DNA from: Curvibacter microcysteis
Lineage (GTDB): Bacteria; Pseudomonadota; Gammaproteobacteria; Burkholderiales; Burkholderiaceae_C
Length of the DNA: 64,000 bases
Strand: one strand, 5' to 3'
Assembly: GCF_028649435.1 (NCBI RefSeq)
Contig: NZ_JAQSIN010000012.1
Below are positions 1-8,607 of the stretch, piece by piece. The stretch's first letter is position 1, and the number at the start of each line of letters is the position of its first letter. The translations under genes were made by a program, and so were the position numbers. The notes under the pieces were generated by a model, which saw only the letters and a program-made list of their open reading frames with translations, was not told where the DNA came from and did not search any database.

Positions 1-1
1 C

Positions 2-1885
2 GCCAGCCTGGTCGGCGACCCGCTGCGCCTGGGCCAGATCCTGATCAACTACCTGAACAACGCGATCAAGTTCACCGAGCGTGGCGAGATCGAGATCGTG
101 GTGCGCCGGGTGCCCCAGCTCGACGGGGTGCTGAAGCTGCGCTTCGAGGTGCGCGACACCGGCATTGGCCTGAGCGAGGCCCAGATGTCGCGCCTGTTCC
201 AGAGCTTCCAGCAGGCTGACGCCACCATCACCCGGCGCTACGGCGGCACGGGCCTGGGGCTGTCGATTTGCAAGAGCCTGGCCAACCTCATGGGCGGTGA
301 AGTGGGGGTGCAAAGTGGTGTCGGCGAGGGCTCGGTGTTTTGGTTCACGGCGGTGCTGCAGGCCGGTGCCAACCAGACCCGCATCCTGTTGCCTGAGCCC
401 GACCTGCGCGGCCGCCGCGCCTTGGTGGTGGACGACAACCTGCACGCCGCCGCCGTGCTGGCCGACTTGCTGCGCGGCATGAGTTTTGACGTCGCGGTGG
501 TGCATTCCGGCCCCGAGGCCCTGCAGCACCTGGCGCAGGCCCAAGACCAGGGGCGGCCGGTGGAGGTGCTGGTGCTGGACTGGCAAATGCCCGACATGGA
601 CGGCCTCGAGGTGGCGCGCCGCCTGCCCGCGCTCGACCTGGCCCAGCCGCCGCTGTCGGTGATGGTGACCGGTCATGGGCGCGACGATTTGCTGGACGGG
701 GCGCGCGCCCTGGGCATTGCCGAGGTCTTGGTCAAACCGGTCAACCCCTCGCACATGTTCGATGCCTTGATGCGCTTGATGGGCCAACCCCAGGCGCGCA
801 GCGCCGAGCCTGCGCCCGGGGGCTCACCGCAGGACTTGCTGGTGCCCCTGCAGGGCGCCCGCTTGCTGGTGGTGGAAGACAACGAACTCAACCAGCAGGT
901 GGCCGCCGAGCTGTTGACCGATGCGGGCTTTGTGGTGGAACTGGCCTCCAACGGCCGCGAGGCGCTGGAGAAGCTGCGCCAGCAGCCGGTGGACCTGGTG
1001 TTGATGGACATGCAAATGCCGGTGATGGATGGCCTGGAGGCCACGCGCGCCATCCGCGCCCAGCCCGACACCCGCCACCTGCCCGTGATCGCCATGACCG
1101 CCAACGCCATGGACGCTGACCGCCAGCGCTGCCTGGCCGCCGGCATGAATGACCACCTGGCCAAGCCGGTCAACCCCGATGACCTGTGGCTGGCCCTGGC
1201 GCGCTGGTTGGCCCCTCAGGTGCCCGTGGGCCGCCAGGTCAGCCCCTTGCGGCCCGCTCCCAGCGCCATCAGCCTGCCCACCGACATTGCGGGCCTGGAC
1301 GTGGCCCTGGGCTTGAAGCGCGTGATGGGCAAGCGCAGCCTGTACCTGTCCATGCTGGAGCGCTTTGTCGCCAGCCAGAGCCCCACGCTGGAGAGCCTGC
1401 CTCAGGCCCTGGCCCAGGGCGATCTGGTGTTGGCCGAGCGCCTGGCCCACACCCTCAAGGGCCTGGCGGGCAACCTGGGGGCCAGTGGCCTGCAGCAGGC
1501 CTGCGGTGAGCTGGAGCTGGCCTTGGCTGGCGGGCAGAGCGCCGAGCGCCTGCACCGCCTGAGCGTGCCCTTGCTGGCCGCCTTGCAGTTGCTGCTGGAG
1601 GACTTGAATGCCTGGCTGCAGCAGCAAAGTGCCCGCCCCCTGGCGGGTGCCCCCCTGGGGACCAGCACAGAGTTCTCGCTGATTCAGGTTTTGGATCGCC
1701 TGCGTACGTTGTTTGCCGACAACGACTCGGCGGCGTTAGACGTGCTCCGAGAAAATGCCGCTATGCTGCTGAGCGCCTTGGGACCAGCTTTTCATGCCGT
1801 CGAGCAAAAAGCGCTTGCCTTTGAATTTGAACAAGCGCTTGAAGAGTTGGAGTCGGCCCTCTCGCTGAAAGAGCGGTCCGCTTGA
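2..1885 (+). CDS. Hybrid sensor histidine kinase with two receiver domains and HPt (5' end outside window)
   Basis: The reading frame is open from the left edge, so the sensor and dimerisation parts are missing. The visible 627 residues run in order: the kinase ATPase domain (N box near residues 4-25, G1 box DTGIGL near 52, G2 box GGTGLGLSI near 82); a first receiver with VVDDN and a phosphorylatable Asp near 193; a second receiver with VVEDN, Asp near 336 and Lys in AKPV; and an HPt domain with HTLKGLAGN (His near 483). This is a complete His-Asp-Asp-His phosphorelay of the BarA/ArcB type. The response-regulator gene 34 bases downstream is a likely partner (inference). The input signal cannot be read from this fragment. 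Confidence 0.93.
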   Translation, partial: ASLVGDPLRLGQILINYLNNAIKFTERGEIEIVVRRVPQLDGVLKLRFEVRDTGIGLSEAQMSRLFQSFQQADATITRRYGGTGLGLSICKSLANLMGGEVGVQSGVGEGSVFWFTAVLQAGANQTRILLPEPDLRGRRALVVDDNLHAAAVLADLLRGMSFDVAVVHSGPEALQHLAQAQDQGRPVEVLVLDWQMPDMDGLEVARRLPALDLAQPPLSVMVTGHGRDDLLDGARALGIAEVLVKPVNPSHMFDALMRLMGQPQARSAEPAPGGSPQDLLVPLQGARLLVVEDNELNQQVAAELLTDAGFVVELASNGREALEKLRQQPVDLVLMDMQMPVMDGLEATRAIRAQPDTRHLPVIAMTANAMDADRQRCLAAGMNDHLAKPVNPDDLWLALARWLAPQVPVGRQVSPLRPAPSAISLPTDIAGLDVALGLKRVMGKRSLYLSMLERFVASQSPTLESLPQALAQGDLVLAERLAHTLKGLAGNLGASGLQQACGELELALAGGQSAERLHRLSVPLLAALQLLLEDLNAWLQQQSARPLAGAPLGTSTEFSLIQVLDRLRTLFADNDSAALDVLRENAAMLLSALGPAFHAVEQKALAFEFEQALEELESALSLKERSA

Positions 1886-1919
1886 TATGTCTCGCCCCAA
1901 CTTCTAACAGGGTGTTTTG

Positions 1920-3044
1920 ATGGTCATGAATGCAGTTGTGTCGGAGTCTTCACCGTTGGTGGAAAAGCCCATTGCCACCGTGCTGGTGGTGGACGACACC
2001 GCGGACAACCTGAGCTTGATGAGTTCCCTGCTCAAGGACCATTACCGTGTCAAGGTGGCCAACCAAGGCGAAAAAGCCCTCAAGATCGCCGCCCAAGACC
2101 CCCCGCCGGACCTGATCCTGCTGGACATCATGATGCCGGGCTTGGATGGCTATGAGGTCTGTCGGCGCCTCAAGGCTGAACCGCGCACCCGCCACATCCC
2201 GGTGATCTTCCTGACCGCCCGCTCTGAAGTGGCCGACGAAGAATTGGGCTTGTCGCTGGGGGCGGTGGACTACATCACCAAGCCCATCAGCCCGCCCATT
2301 CTGTTGGCCCGGGTGCAGACCCATTTGGCGCTCAAGGCCACGTCGGACTTTCTGCGCAGCAAAAGCGACTACCTGCAACAAGAGGTGGCCCTGCGCACGC
2401 TGGAGGTGCAGGCCATCCAGGACGTGACCATCATGGTCATGGCCTCGCTGGCTGAGACCCGTGACAACGACACCGGCAACCACATCCGCCGCACCCAGCT
2501 GTATGTGAAGGCGTTGGCGGTGCGCCTGCGCCACCACCCGCGCTTTGAATCGGTGTTGACCGAGCGCAACATCGAACTGCTGTACAAGTCGGCGCCGCTG
2601 CACGACATCGGCAAGGTGGGGATTCCGGACAGCATCTTGCTCAAGCCCGGCAAACTGACGGTGGAAGAGTTTGAGGTCATGAAGCGCCACCCGGCGATTG
2701 GCCGTGATGCCATCGAGGACGCCGAGCGCCGCCTGGGCATCAAGGTCAAGTTCCTGACCTTCTCCAAGGAAATCGCCTACAGCCACCAAGAGAAGTGGGA
2801 CGGCACCGGCTACCCCGAAGGCCTGGCTGGCGACGCCATCCCCTTGTCCGCGCGCCTGATGGCCGTGGCCGATGTGTACGACGCCCTCATCAGCAAGCGT
2901 GTCTACAAGCCCGCCTTCACCCACGACCAGGCGTGCCAGATCGTGGTGCAAGGCCGAGGCCAGCACTTTGACCCCGACATCGTGGACGCCTTCATTGAGA
3001 TCGCGGATGACTTTCACGCCATCGCCATCCGCTACGCTGACTGA
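1920..3044 (+). CDS. Response regulator with HD-GYP domain, probable cyclic-di-GMP phosphodiesterase
   Basis: An N-terminal receiver (VVDDT, phospho-Asp near residue 69, TKP lysine) is joined by a helical linker to an HD-GYP domain with the HD pair in HDIGKVGIPD near residue 229 and GTGYP near 297. This is the RpfG-type architecture, known to hydrolyse cyclic-di-GMP to pGpG or GMP. No membrane segment is visible, so it is cytoplasmic. I chose the ATG at 1920. A TTG lies directly before it at 1917 and another ATG at 1926, and the upstream CAGGGTG could serve as a weak ribosome site. The gene probably forms one unit with the hybrid kinase before it, which would phosphorylate the receiver. Confidence 0.92.
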   Translation: MVMNAVVSESSPLVEKPIATVLVVDDTADNLSLMSSLLKDHYRVKVANQGEKALKIAAQDPPPDLILLDIMMPGLDGYEVCRRLKAEPRTRHIPVIFLTARSEVADEELGLSLGAVDYITKPISPPILLARVQTHLALKATSDFLRSKSDYLQQEVALRTLEVQAIQDVTIMVMASLAETRDNDTGNHIRRTQLYVKALAVRLRHHPRFESVLTERNIELLYKSAPLHDIGKVGIPDSILLKPGKLTVEEFEVMKRHPAIGRDAIEDAERRLGIKVKFLTFSKEIAYSHQEKWDGTGYPEGLAGDAIPLSARLMAVADVYDALISKRVYKPAFTHDQACQIVVQGRGQHFDPDIVDAFIEIADDFHAIAIRYAD

Positions 3045-3063
3045 TCGACCCCTCCTCGTCATG

Positions 3064-3100
3064 AAAAAAGCCCGCCAGCATCAACGCTGGCGGGCTTTTT
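3064..3100. terminator. Bidirectional intrinsic terminator
   Basis: A perfect 10-bp stem (GCCCGCCAGC with GCTGGCGGGC, 6-base loop) is flanked by an A tract on the left and a T tract on the right. It can therefore end both the HD-GYP gene coming from the left and suhB coming from the right. Confidence 0.9.
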
Positions 3101-3155
3101 GTCTGGGGCTGGCGCACTTGGCCCAGCCCCAGATGGTGGGCGCCTGGAACAGGCC

Positions 3156-4109
3156 TTAGAAGGGCGCGTCCGGCAGGGCGGCGGGCTTGTCGCCGTCAGC
3201 CGCCGGGGTGGCTTCAGCGTCAGCGCGGTCGTCGGCGCTGCTTTCAGCGGCAGCGCTGTCTTGGCCCAGGGCTTGGCGCACGGCCGCCTTGTCGCCGGCA
3301 CCGGCGAACTTGCTGTACTTGCCCAGCAGACCGACCAGTTGGCCGTAGATGCGCGGGTTGCCAGCCAGGCACTCTTGCTGGTCCAGGAAGTCGGCTTCGC
3401 CGGTGAAGTTGCCCACCAGGCCACCAGCTTCGGTCACCAGCAGCGAGCCGGCGGCGATGTCCCAGGGTTGCAGACCGGTTTCAAAGAAGCCGTCGGTGAA
3501 ACCTGCGGCCACATAGGCCAAGTCCAGCGCTGCGGCGCCGGGGCGGCGCAGGCCGGCAGTGCGCTGCATCACGTCACCCATCATGGCCATGTAGGCCTTG
3601 AAGTTGTCACCCGGGCGGAAGGGGAAGCCGGTGGACACCAGCGATTCGCCCAGGCGGGTGCGCTTGCTCACGCGGATGCGGCGATCGTTCATGTAGGCGC
3701 CGCGGCCCTTGGTGGCGGTGAACAGGTCGTTGCGGCTGGGGTCGTACACGACGGCTTGTTCGATCTTGCCGCGCACGGCCAGGGCGATGCTCACGCAGTA
3801 CACGGGAAAACCGTGGATGAAGTTGGTGGTGCCGTCCAGGGGATCGATGATCCAGACGAATTCAGAGTCCTTGGCGCCGTGGGTTTGGCCCGATTCCTCG
3901 GCCAAGATGCCGTGGCCCGGGTAGGCGGTCAGAAGGGTGTCGATGATGGCGTTTTCAGCCGCTTGATCGACTTCCGTCACAAAGTCATTCACCTGCTTTT
4001 GCGAAACCCGAACGGATTCGACGTCGAGTGCGGCGCGGTTGATGAGGGCGCCAGCGGCGCGAGCGGCCTTGATGGCCACGTTAAGCATGGGGTGCAGGTT
4101 GGATGACAT
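3156..4109 (-). CDS. suhB: Inositol-1-monophosphatase family protein SuhB
   Basis: This is a Mg2+-dependent phosphatase of the IMPase/FBPase fold. It shows the metal and phosphate motifs in order: EESG near residue 71, DPLDGT at 89-94 and WDIAAG near 216. In enterobacteria SuhB also joins the rRNA antitermination complex with NusA and NusG; that role is family knowledge, not visible here. The start at 4109 gives MSSNLHPMLN, matching the SuhB N terminus; the open frame reaches further upstream but without homology. At 317 residues it is about 50 longer than E. coli SuhB (267), because of an Ala/Asp/Glu-rich C-terminal tail of low complexity. It is divergent from trmJ. Confidence 0.93.
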   Translation of the reverse strand: MSSNLHPMLNVAIKAARAAGALINRAALDVESVRVSQKQVNDFVTEVDQAAENAIIDTLLTAYPGHGILAEESGQTHGAKDSEFVWIIDPLDGTTNFIHGFPVYCVSIALAVRGKIEQAVVYDPSRNDLFTATKGRGAYMNDRRIRVSKRTRLGESLVSTGFPFRPGDNFKAYMAMMGDVMQRTAGLRRPGAAALDLAYVAAGFTDGFFETGLQPWDIAAGSLLVTEAGGLVGNFTGEADFLDQQECLAGNPRIYGQLVGLLGKYSKFAGAGDKAAVRQALGQDSAAAESSADDRADAEATPAADGDKPAALPDAPF

Positions 4110-4263
4110 GAATTGTGAGGAAGAGCTGGGTCGCCCCTGAAACCGGGTGCCGGGTGGCAGGTGGGGCGGCGAAAGAGCCTGTCCGGCGATGCGGCAGGCG
4201 ACAATAGGGCGAGATTTTACCCGCCGTTGCGCGTTTTGCGCCAGACCCCCGCTTTGAAGCCCC

Positions 4264-4989
4264 ATGAAAACCCGATTTGTTCTGATTCAGACCAGCCATG
4301 CCGGCAATGTCGGCGCTGCCGCCCGCGCCCTCAAAGTCATGGGCTTTGACGAGCTGGTGTTGGTGGCCCCGCGCTGGCCCAATGTGCTCAAGCGCGAAGA
4401 AACCATCCAGCGCGCCAGCGGCGCCCTGGACGTGCTGGAAAAGGCGCGCATCGTCGAGACTTTGGACGAGGCCCTGGACGGCATCAGCCACCTGTGCGCC
4501 ACGGCCATGACGCCGCGCGACTTTGGGCCGCCCGTCAAGACCCCGCGCGAGCACTTTGCTCCGCTGGCCCGGACCGACCACTCCGTGGCCTTTTTGTTTG
4601 GCTCCGAGCGCTTTGGCATGCAAAACGAGGACGTTTACCGCTGCCACACCTGCTTGAGCATCCCGACCAACCCGGGCTTTGGCTCGCTCAACCTGGGCGC
4701 GGCCATCCAGGTCATCGCCTACGAATGGCGCCAGGCCCTGGGCGGTTTTGGCGTGCAGTCAGCCACCGCCCCGGTGCGCCCGGCGGATGCGCAGCAGGTG
4801 GCGGGCATGCTGGGCCATTGGGAGAAGGCCTTGGTGGATGTGGGCTTCCTGGATCCGGCGGCCCCCAAAAAGCTGATGCCGCGCCTGAACCAGCTGTTCA
4901 ACCGGGCTGACTTGAGCCAAGAGGAAATCCACATCCTCCGAGGTGTCGCCAAGGCCATGATCGAAACGGCCGAACGCGCTAACCGATAG
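4264..4989 (+). CDS. trmJ: tRNA (cytidine/uridine-2'-O)-methyltransferase TrmJ
   Basis: This SPOUT-class RNA methyltransferase of 241 residues is expected to methylate the ribose of position 32 in the tRNA anticodon loop using S-adenosylmethionine. The N terminus FVLIQTSHAGNVGAAARALK is the family hallmark. The knotted SAM-binding region appears as FLFGSERFGM and SIPTNPGFGSLNLGAAIQV. Its length agrees with the family. The neighbouring suhB is divergent, and a 154-bp intergenic region separates the two starts. The next gene, cysE, follows in the same direction after 32 bases, so the two may be transcribed together. Confidence 0.94.
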   Translation: MKTRFVLIQTSHAGNVGAAARALKVMGFDELVLVAPRWPNVLKREETIQRASGALDVLEKARIVETLDEALDGISHLCATAMTPRDFGPPVKTPREHFAPLARTDHSVAFLFGSERFGMQNEDVYRCHTCLSIPTNPGFGSLNLGAAIQVIAYEWRQALGGFGVQSATAPVRPADAQQVAGMLGHWEKALVDVGFLDPAAPKKLMPRLNQLFNRADLSQEEIHILRGVAKAMIETAERANR

Positions 4990-5021
4990 ACTGTGCAGCC
5001 ATAAAAATATTTCCAAAGCTC

Positions 5022-5795
5022 ATGTTCTCCCGCTTGCGATCCGACATCCAGTGCATCCTCGACCGCGATCCTGCCGCGCGCAGCACGTGGGAGGTGATCA
5101 CGTGTTACCCGGGTTTGCATGCCGTGGTGCTGCACCGGCCCGCGCACTGGTGCTGGACGCACGGTTTCAAGTGGCTGGGTCGCTTCATTTCGCACGTCTC
5201 ACGCTGGCTGACGGGGATCGAGATCCACCCGGGCGCCAAGCTGGGCGAGCGCGTGTTCTTTGACCACGCCATGGGCGTGGTGGTGGGCGAGACGGCTGAG
5301 ATTGGCGATGGATGCACCATCTACCAGGGCGTGACCCTGGGCGGCACCTCGCTCTACAAGGGCACCAAGCGTCACCCCACCCTGGGCAAGGACGTGGTGG
5401 TCAGTGCGGGGGCCAAGGTGCTGGGCGGTTTTGTGGTGGGCGACGGGGCCAAGATCGGCAGCAACGCCGTGGTCATCAAGCCGGTGCCGGCGGGCGCCAC
5501 CGCGGTTGGCATCCCGGCGCGCATCCTGCCCTCCAAGGCGGGCGCCAGCGCTGATGCCACGCCCGAAGGTCCCAAGTTCTCCGCCTACGGGGTGACGCTG
5601 GAGGACGACCCGGTGGGCCAGGCCCTGAAGGGCTTGATCACCAGCGCGTCCTCGCAAGAGCACCAGATCGCCCTGTTGTGGCAGGCCATCGAACAGCTGG
5701 CCGCGCGTGCGCCCGAAGGCAATTGCGTGCCGCAGGATGCCCAGCGCCAGGGCTGTTTTGAGGCCGGCAAGCTCAACGACTTGGTGGGCAAATAA
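5022..5795 (+). CDS. cysE: Serine O-acetyltransferase CysE
   Basis: It transfers acetyl from acetyl-CoA to serine, giving O-acetylserine, the first step of cysteine synthesis. The left-handed beta-helix of hexapeptide repeats is clear (IHPGAKLGERVFFDHAMG, VVVGETAEIGDGCTIYQGV, TLGGT), including the His and Asp of the active site. The N-terminal helical part is short (about 60 residues), as in EpsC-type enzymes rather than the longer E. coli form. After the catalytic domain there is an extra C-terminal stretch of about 80 residues with no domain I recognise. A bidirectional terminator follows directly after the stop. Confidence 0.93.
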   Translation: MFSRLRSDIQCILDRDPAARSTWEVITCYPGLHAVVLHRPAHWCWTHGFKWLGRFISHVSRWLTGIEIHPGAKLGERVFFDHAMGVVVGETAEIGDGCTIYQGVTLGGTSLYKGTKRHPTLGKDVVVSAGAKVLGGFVVGDGAKIGSNAVVIKPVPAGATAVGIPARILPSKAGASADATPEGPKFSAYGVTLEDDPVGQALKGLITSASSQEHQIALLWQAIEQLAARAPEGNCVPQDAQRQGCFEAGKLNDLVGK

Positions 5796-5796
5796 A

Positions 5797-5825
5797 AAAA
5801 GCGACCTGGGTTTCAGGTCGCTTTT
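5797..5825. terminator. Bidirectional intrinsic terminator between cysE and mogA
   Basis: An 11-bp perfect stem (AAAAGCGACCT with AGGTCGCTTTT) closes a 7-base loop. The A and T ends supply a U tract for both strands. It sits just after the cysE stop, between two convergent genes. Confidence 0.9.
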
Positions 5826-5853
5826 CAGTTGGGGGGCTGGCGGCGTGAGCGCG

Positions 5854-6465
5854 TCAGCGCGCGGGTCGTTGCGCGGTCTTGGGCCGGAAGGCCTTGCACA
5901 CACCGTCGCGGGTTTCCAGGTAGGGCCCGCCAATCAAATCCACGCAGTAGGGCACGGCGGCAAAAATGCCGGGCACCAGCGCGCTGCCGTCGCTGGCCTT
6001 GAGGCCTTCCAGCGTCTCCTGGATGGCCTTGGGCTGACCGGGCAGGTTGATGATCAGGCTTTGGTGCCGAATCACCGCCACCTGGCGTGACAGGATCGCC
6101 GTGGGCACAAAGCGCAGGCTGATCTGGCGCATTTGCTCGCCAAAACCCGGCATCTCCTTGTGGGCCACGGCCAGCGTGGCTTCGGGGGTGACGTCGCGCA
6201 GCGCCGGGCCCGTGCCGCCCGTGGTCAGCACCAGCGAGCAGGCTTCACGCTCGACCAACTCGATCAGGGTGGCGCTGATGCCGTCTTGCTCATCCGGGAT
6301 GAGCCGGGGCACAAACTCGATCGGGTTGTGCAGGGCGCGGCTCAGCCAGTCCTGCAAGGCGGGCAAGCCTTTGTCTTCGTAAACGCCGCTGGAGGCGCGG
6401 TCGCTGATCGAGACAATGCCGATGCGCACCGGCTCGGGCGGGGGCAGGGCGGTGGCTTCAGTCAT
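5854..6465 (-). CDS. mogA: Molybdopterin adenylyltransferase MogA
   Basis: This MoaB/Mog-fold protein of 203 residues activates molybdopterin by adenylation before molybdenum insertion. Visible family motifs are IGIVSISDRASSGVYEDKG at the N terminus, LVLTTGGTGPALRDVTPEAT in the middle, and INLPGQPKAIQE near the end. The molybdenum cofactor is required by the nitrate reductase encoded about 10 kb away in this window. Its start overlaps the end of the yjgA-like gene by 8 bases, so the two form a coupled unit read leftwards. Confidence 0.94.
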   Translation of the reverse strand: MTEATALPPPEPVRIGIVSISDRASSGVYEDKGLPALQDWLSRALHNPIEFVPRLIPDEQDGISATLIELVEREACSLVLTTGGTGPALRDVTPEATLAVAHKEMPGFGEQMRQISLRFVPTAILSRQVAVIRHQSLIINLPGQPKAIQETLEGLKASDGSALVPGIFAAVPYCVDLIGGPYLETRDGVCKAFRPKTAQRPAR

Positions 6466-7111
6466 CGTGGGCTGGGTCTTCGTCGTCGTCCACGGCGTCC
6501 GGGTTCATCTGCTGCTTGATGAAGCGGAACAGCTCGCGGTAGGCCCGGCCCTGGCGTGGTGCCAGGCCCTGCGAGACGGCAGCGCGGTCGGCCGGCACGG
6601 CATCCTTGCGGGCTTGGCGGATCAGGGCGCGCAGCTGCTGGGTGTCGGTGTCGGGGTATTCGGCCATCCACTGGGCCAAGGCTTCCTCGACGCCGATCAG
6701 GCGGTCGCGCCACAGCTCGGCCTGGTGCAGGGCCGCGGTGTCAGCGGCCGAGCCTTTGCGCTGCACTTCGAGGGCCGTTTTGACGGCTTCCACGGTTTCT
6801 TCGTCGAGCAAGCGCATGAGCTTGCCGACAAACTGCATCTGGCGGCGCCGGCCTTCAAAGTTGGTGATGCGCTTGGCTTCGGCCAGGGCATCGACCAGCT
6901 TGTCCGACAGCGGCAGCTTGGCCATCAGGTCGGCGCGCAACGTGAGCAGCTCTTCCCCCAGCTTTTGCAGGGCAGAGCTCTCGCGTTTCAGATCGGTTTT
7001 ACTGGCTTCATCGGTGCCCTTGAGCTCGGCTTTGAGCTGCAGGTCGAGTTCGCTGCCTTCGGCAACGAATTGACCACGGACGTAGTAGCCTTTTTTGGGT
7101 TTGCGTGACAT
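6458..7111 (-). CDS. yjgA: DUF615 / YjgA family ribosome-associated protein
   Basis: This 217-residue, highly charged helical protein starts MSRKPKKGYYVRGQFV and carries the family's signature region LPLSDKLVDALAEAKRITNFEGRRRQMQFVGKLMR (described here in part: KLVDALAEAKRI, then GRRRQMQFVGKLMR). In E. coli the homologue binds late 50S ribosomal particles (also called DarP). The open frame runs far upstream on the same strand through pmbA, but homology begins at the ATG at 7111. The C terminus is very acidic (DAVDDDEDPAHDD). It is divergent from pmbA, with 63 bases between the starts. Confidence 0.9.
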   Translation of the reverse strand: MSRKPKKGYYVRGQFVAEGSELDLQLKAELKGTDEASKTDLKRESSALQKLGEELLTLRADLMAKLPLSDKLVDALAEAKRITNFEGRRRQMQFVGKLMRLLDEETVEAVKTALEVQRKGSAADTAALHQAELWRDRLIGVEEALAQWMAEYPDTDTQQLRALIRQARKDAVPADRAAVSQGLAPRQGRAYRELFRFIKQQMNPDAVDDDEDPAHDD

Positions 7112-7174
7112 GTTGGGGGTATCCGGGACGAGGACCACAGGGGGCCCTAAGCGGCAAGTATCATAGCTTCCGCT

Positions 7175-8554
7175 ATGAAGAAACCCCAGACACCGGCCGG
7201 CAACGGCTTCAGCTACACCCGCGAAACCTTTGAACACCTGGTGGACACCGCCTTGGCACACGCCAAAAAGATAGGCGCCACCGACGCCGGGGCCGAGGCC
7301 TCCGAGGGCTGCGGCCTGAGTGTCAGCGTGCGCAAAGGCGAGTTGGAGAACGTGGAACGCAACCGCGACAAATCCTTGGGCGTGACGGTTTACATCGGAA
7401 ACCGCCGGGGCAATGCCAGCACCTCCGACTTTTCCGAGCCCGCGATTTTGCAGACCGTGCAAGCGGCCTACGACATCGCGCGCTTCACCGCCGAAGACCC
7501 GGTGGCCGGTTTGCCGGATGAGGCCGACATCGCCACCGAGCAGCCCGACCTCGACCTGTTCCACCCCTGGGCCATCACCAGTGAGCAGGCGGCCGATCTG
7601 GCGCGTGCCTGCGAAGCCGCCGCCTTGAAGACCAGCCGGCGCATCACCAACAGCGAAGGCGCGGGCGTGTCGGCCCAGCAATCGCATTTCTTCAGCGCCC
7701 ACACGCACGGCTTTCGTGGCGGCTATGCCAGCTCGCGCCACAGCCTGTCGGTGGCACCGATCGCCTCGCTGCCCGGCAAGGGCGCGGACATGCAGCGCGA
7801 CGCCTGGTACAGCTCCATGCGCTGCGCCGACGAACTGGCCAGCCCCGAGGCCATTGGCCGCTACGCGGCCCAGCGTGCGCTGAGCCGCCTGAAGTCGCGC
7901 AAGATCGCCACCACCCAGTGCCCGGTGCTGTTCGAGTCGCCGCTGGCGGCGGGCCTGCTGGGCAGCTTTGTGCAGGCCGTGAGCGGCGGCGCCATCTACC
8001 GCAAGAGCACCTTCCTGGTCGACTCGCTGGGCAAACGCATCTTCCCCAAGCACATCGATGTGCGCGAAGACCCCTTTGTGCTGCGTGGCAAGGGCAGCTC
8101 GGCCTTTGACGAGGAAGGCGTGCGCACACGCGCGCGCACCGTGGTTGACGCAGGCCGGGTCGAAGGCTATTTCCTGACCAGCTACTCGGCGCGCAAGCTC
8201 GGCATGAAGACCACCGGACACGCCGGCGGCTCGCACAACCTGAGCCTGAGTTCGCGCCTGACCCAGGCCGGTGACGACCTGGACGCCATGCTCAAAAAGC
8301 TGGGCACTGGCTTGTTCGTGACCGAGCTGATGGGCCAAGGCGTGAACTACGTGACGGGCGACTACTCGCGGGGCGCCAGTGGCTTCTGGGTTGAAAACGG
8401 CCAGATCGCCTTCCCGGTCGAGGAGATCACCATCGCCGGCAACCTCAAGGACATGTTCAAGGCCATCGAGGCCGTGGGCGCCGACACCTACACCTACGGC
8501 TCCAAGACCGTGGGCTCGGTGCTGATCGGTCGCATGAAGATCGCCGGCAGCTGA
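7175..8554 (+). CDS. pmbA: Metalloprotease-like protein PmbA/TldE
   Basis: At 459 residues it matches the TldE (PmbA) subunit of the TldD/TldE complex, which in E. coli matures microcin B17 and degrades CcdA. Recognisable family features are the N-terminal region with GAEASEGCGLSVSVRKGELE, and the C-terminal GASGFWVENGQIAFPVEEI followed by TIAGNLKDMF. TldE lacks the catalytic HExxxH motif of TldD, and I see none here. The divergent yjgA-pmbA arrangement is common in proteobacteria. Confidence 0.93.
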   Translation: MKKPQTPAGNGFSYTRETFEHLVDTALAHAKKIGATDAGAEASEGCGLSVSVRKGELENVERNRDKSLGVTVYIGNRRGNASTSDFSEPAILQTVQAAYDIARFTAEDPVAGLPDEADIATEQPDLDLFHPWAITSEQAADLARACEAAALKTSRRITNSEGAGVSAQQSHFFSAHTHGFRGGYASSRHSLSVAPIASLPGKGADMQRDAWYSSMRCADELASPEAIGRYAAQRALSRLKSRKIATTQCPVLFESPLAAGLLGSFVQAVSGGAIYRKSTFLVDSLGKRIFPKHIDVREDPFVLRGKGSSAFDEEGVRTRARTVVDAGRVEGYFLTSYSARKLGMKTTGHAGGSHNLSLSSRLTQAGDDLDAMLKKLGTGLFVTELMGQGVNYVTGDYSRGASGFWVENGQIAFPVEEITIAGNLKDMFKAIEAVGADTYTYGSKTVGSVLIGRMKIAGS

Positions 8555-8607
8555 AGCCGCTCACCCCGCCTCGCCGGCCCTGATCGGGTCGGCCGGCCAG
8601 AAGCGCC

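Noticed and set aside
6458..8338. A 626-codon minus-strand open frame covering pmbA in reverse
   Set aside because: Only the part from 7111 downwards matches a known family (YjgA). The rest is an antisense shadow of pmbA, caused by GC-rich codon bias.
8573..8597. GC-rich inverted repeat (GCCGGCC / GGCCGGC) between pmbA and the FecR-like gene
   Set aside because: There is no T tract on either side, so it does not qualify as an intrinsic terminator.
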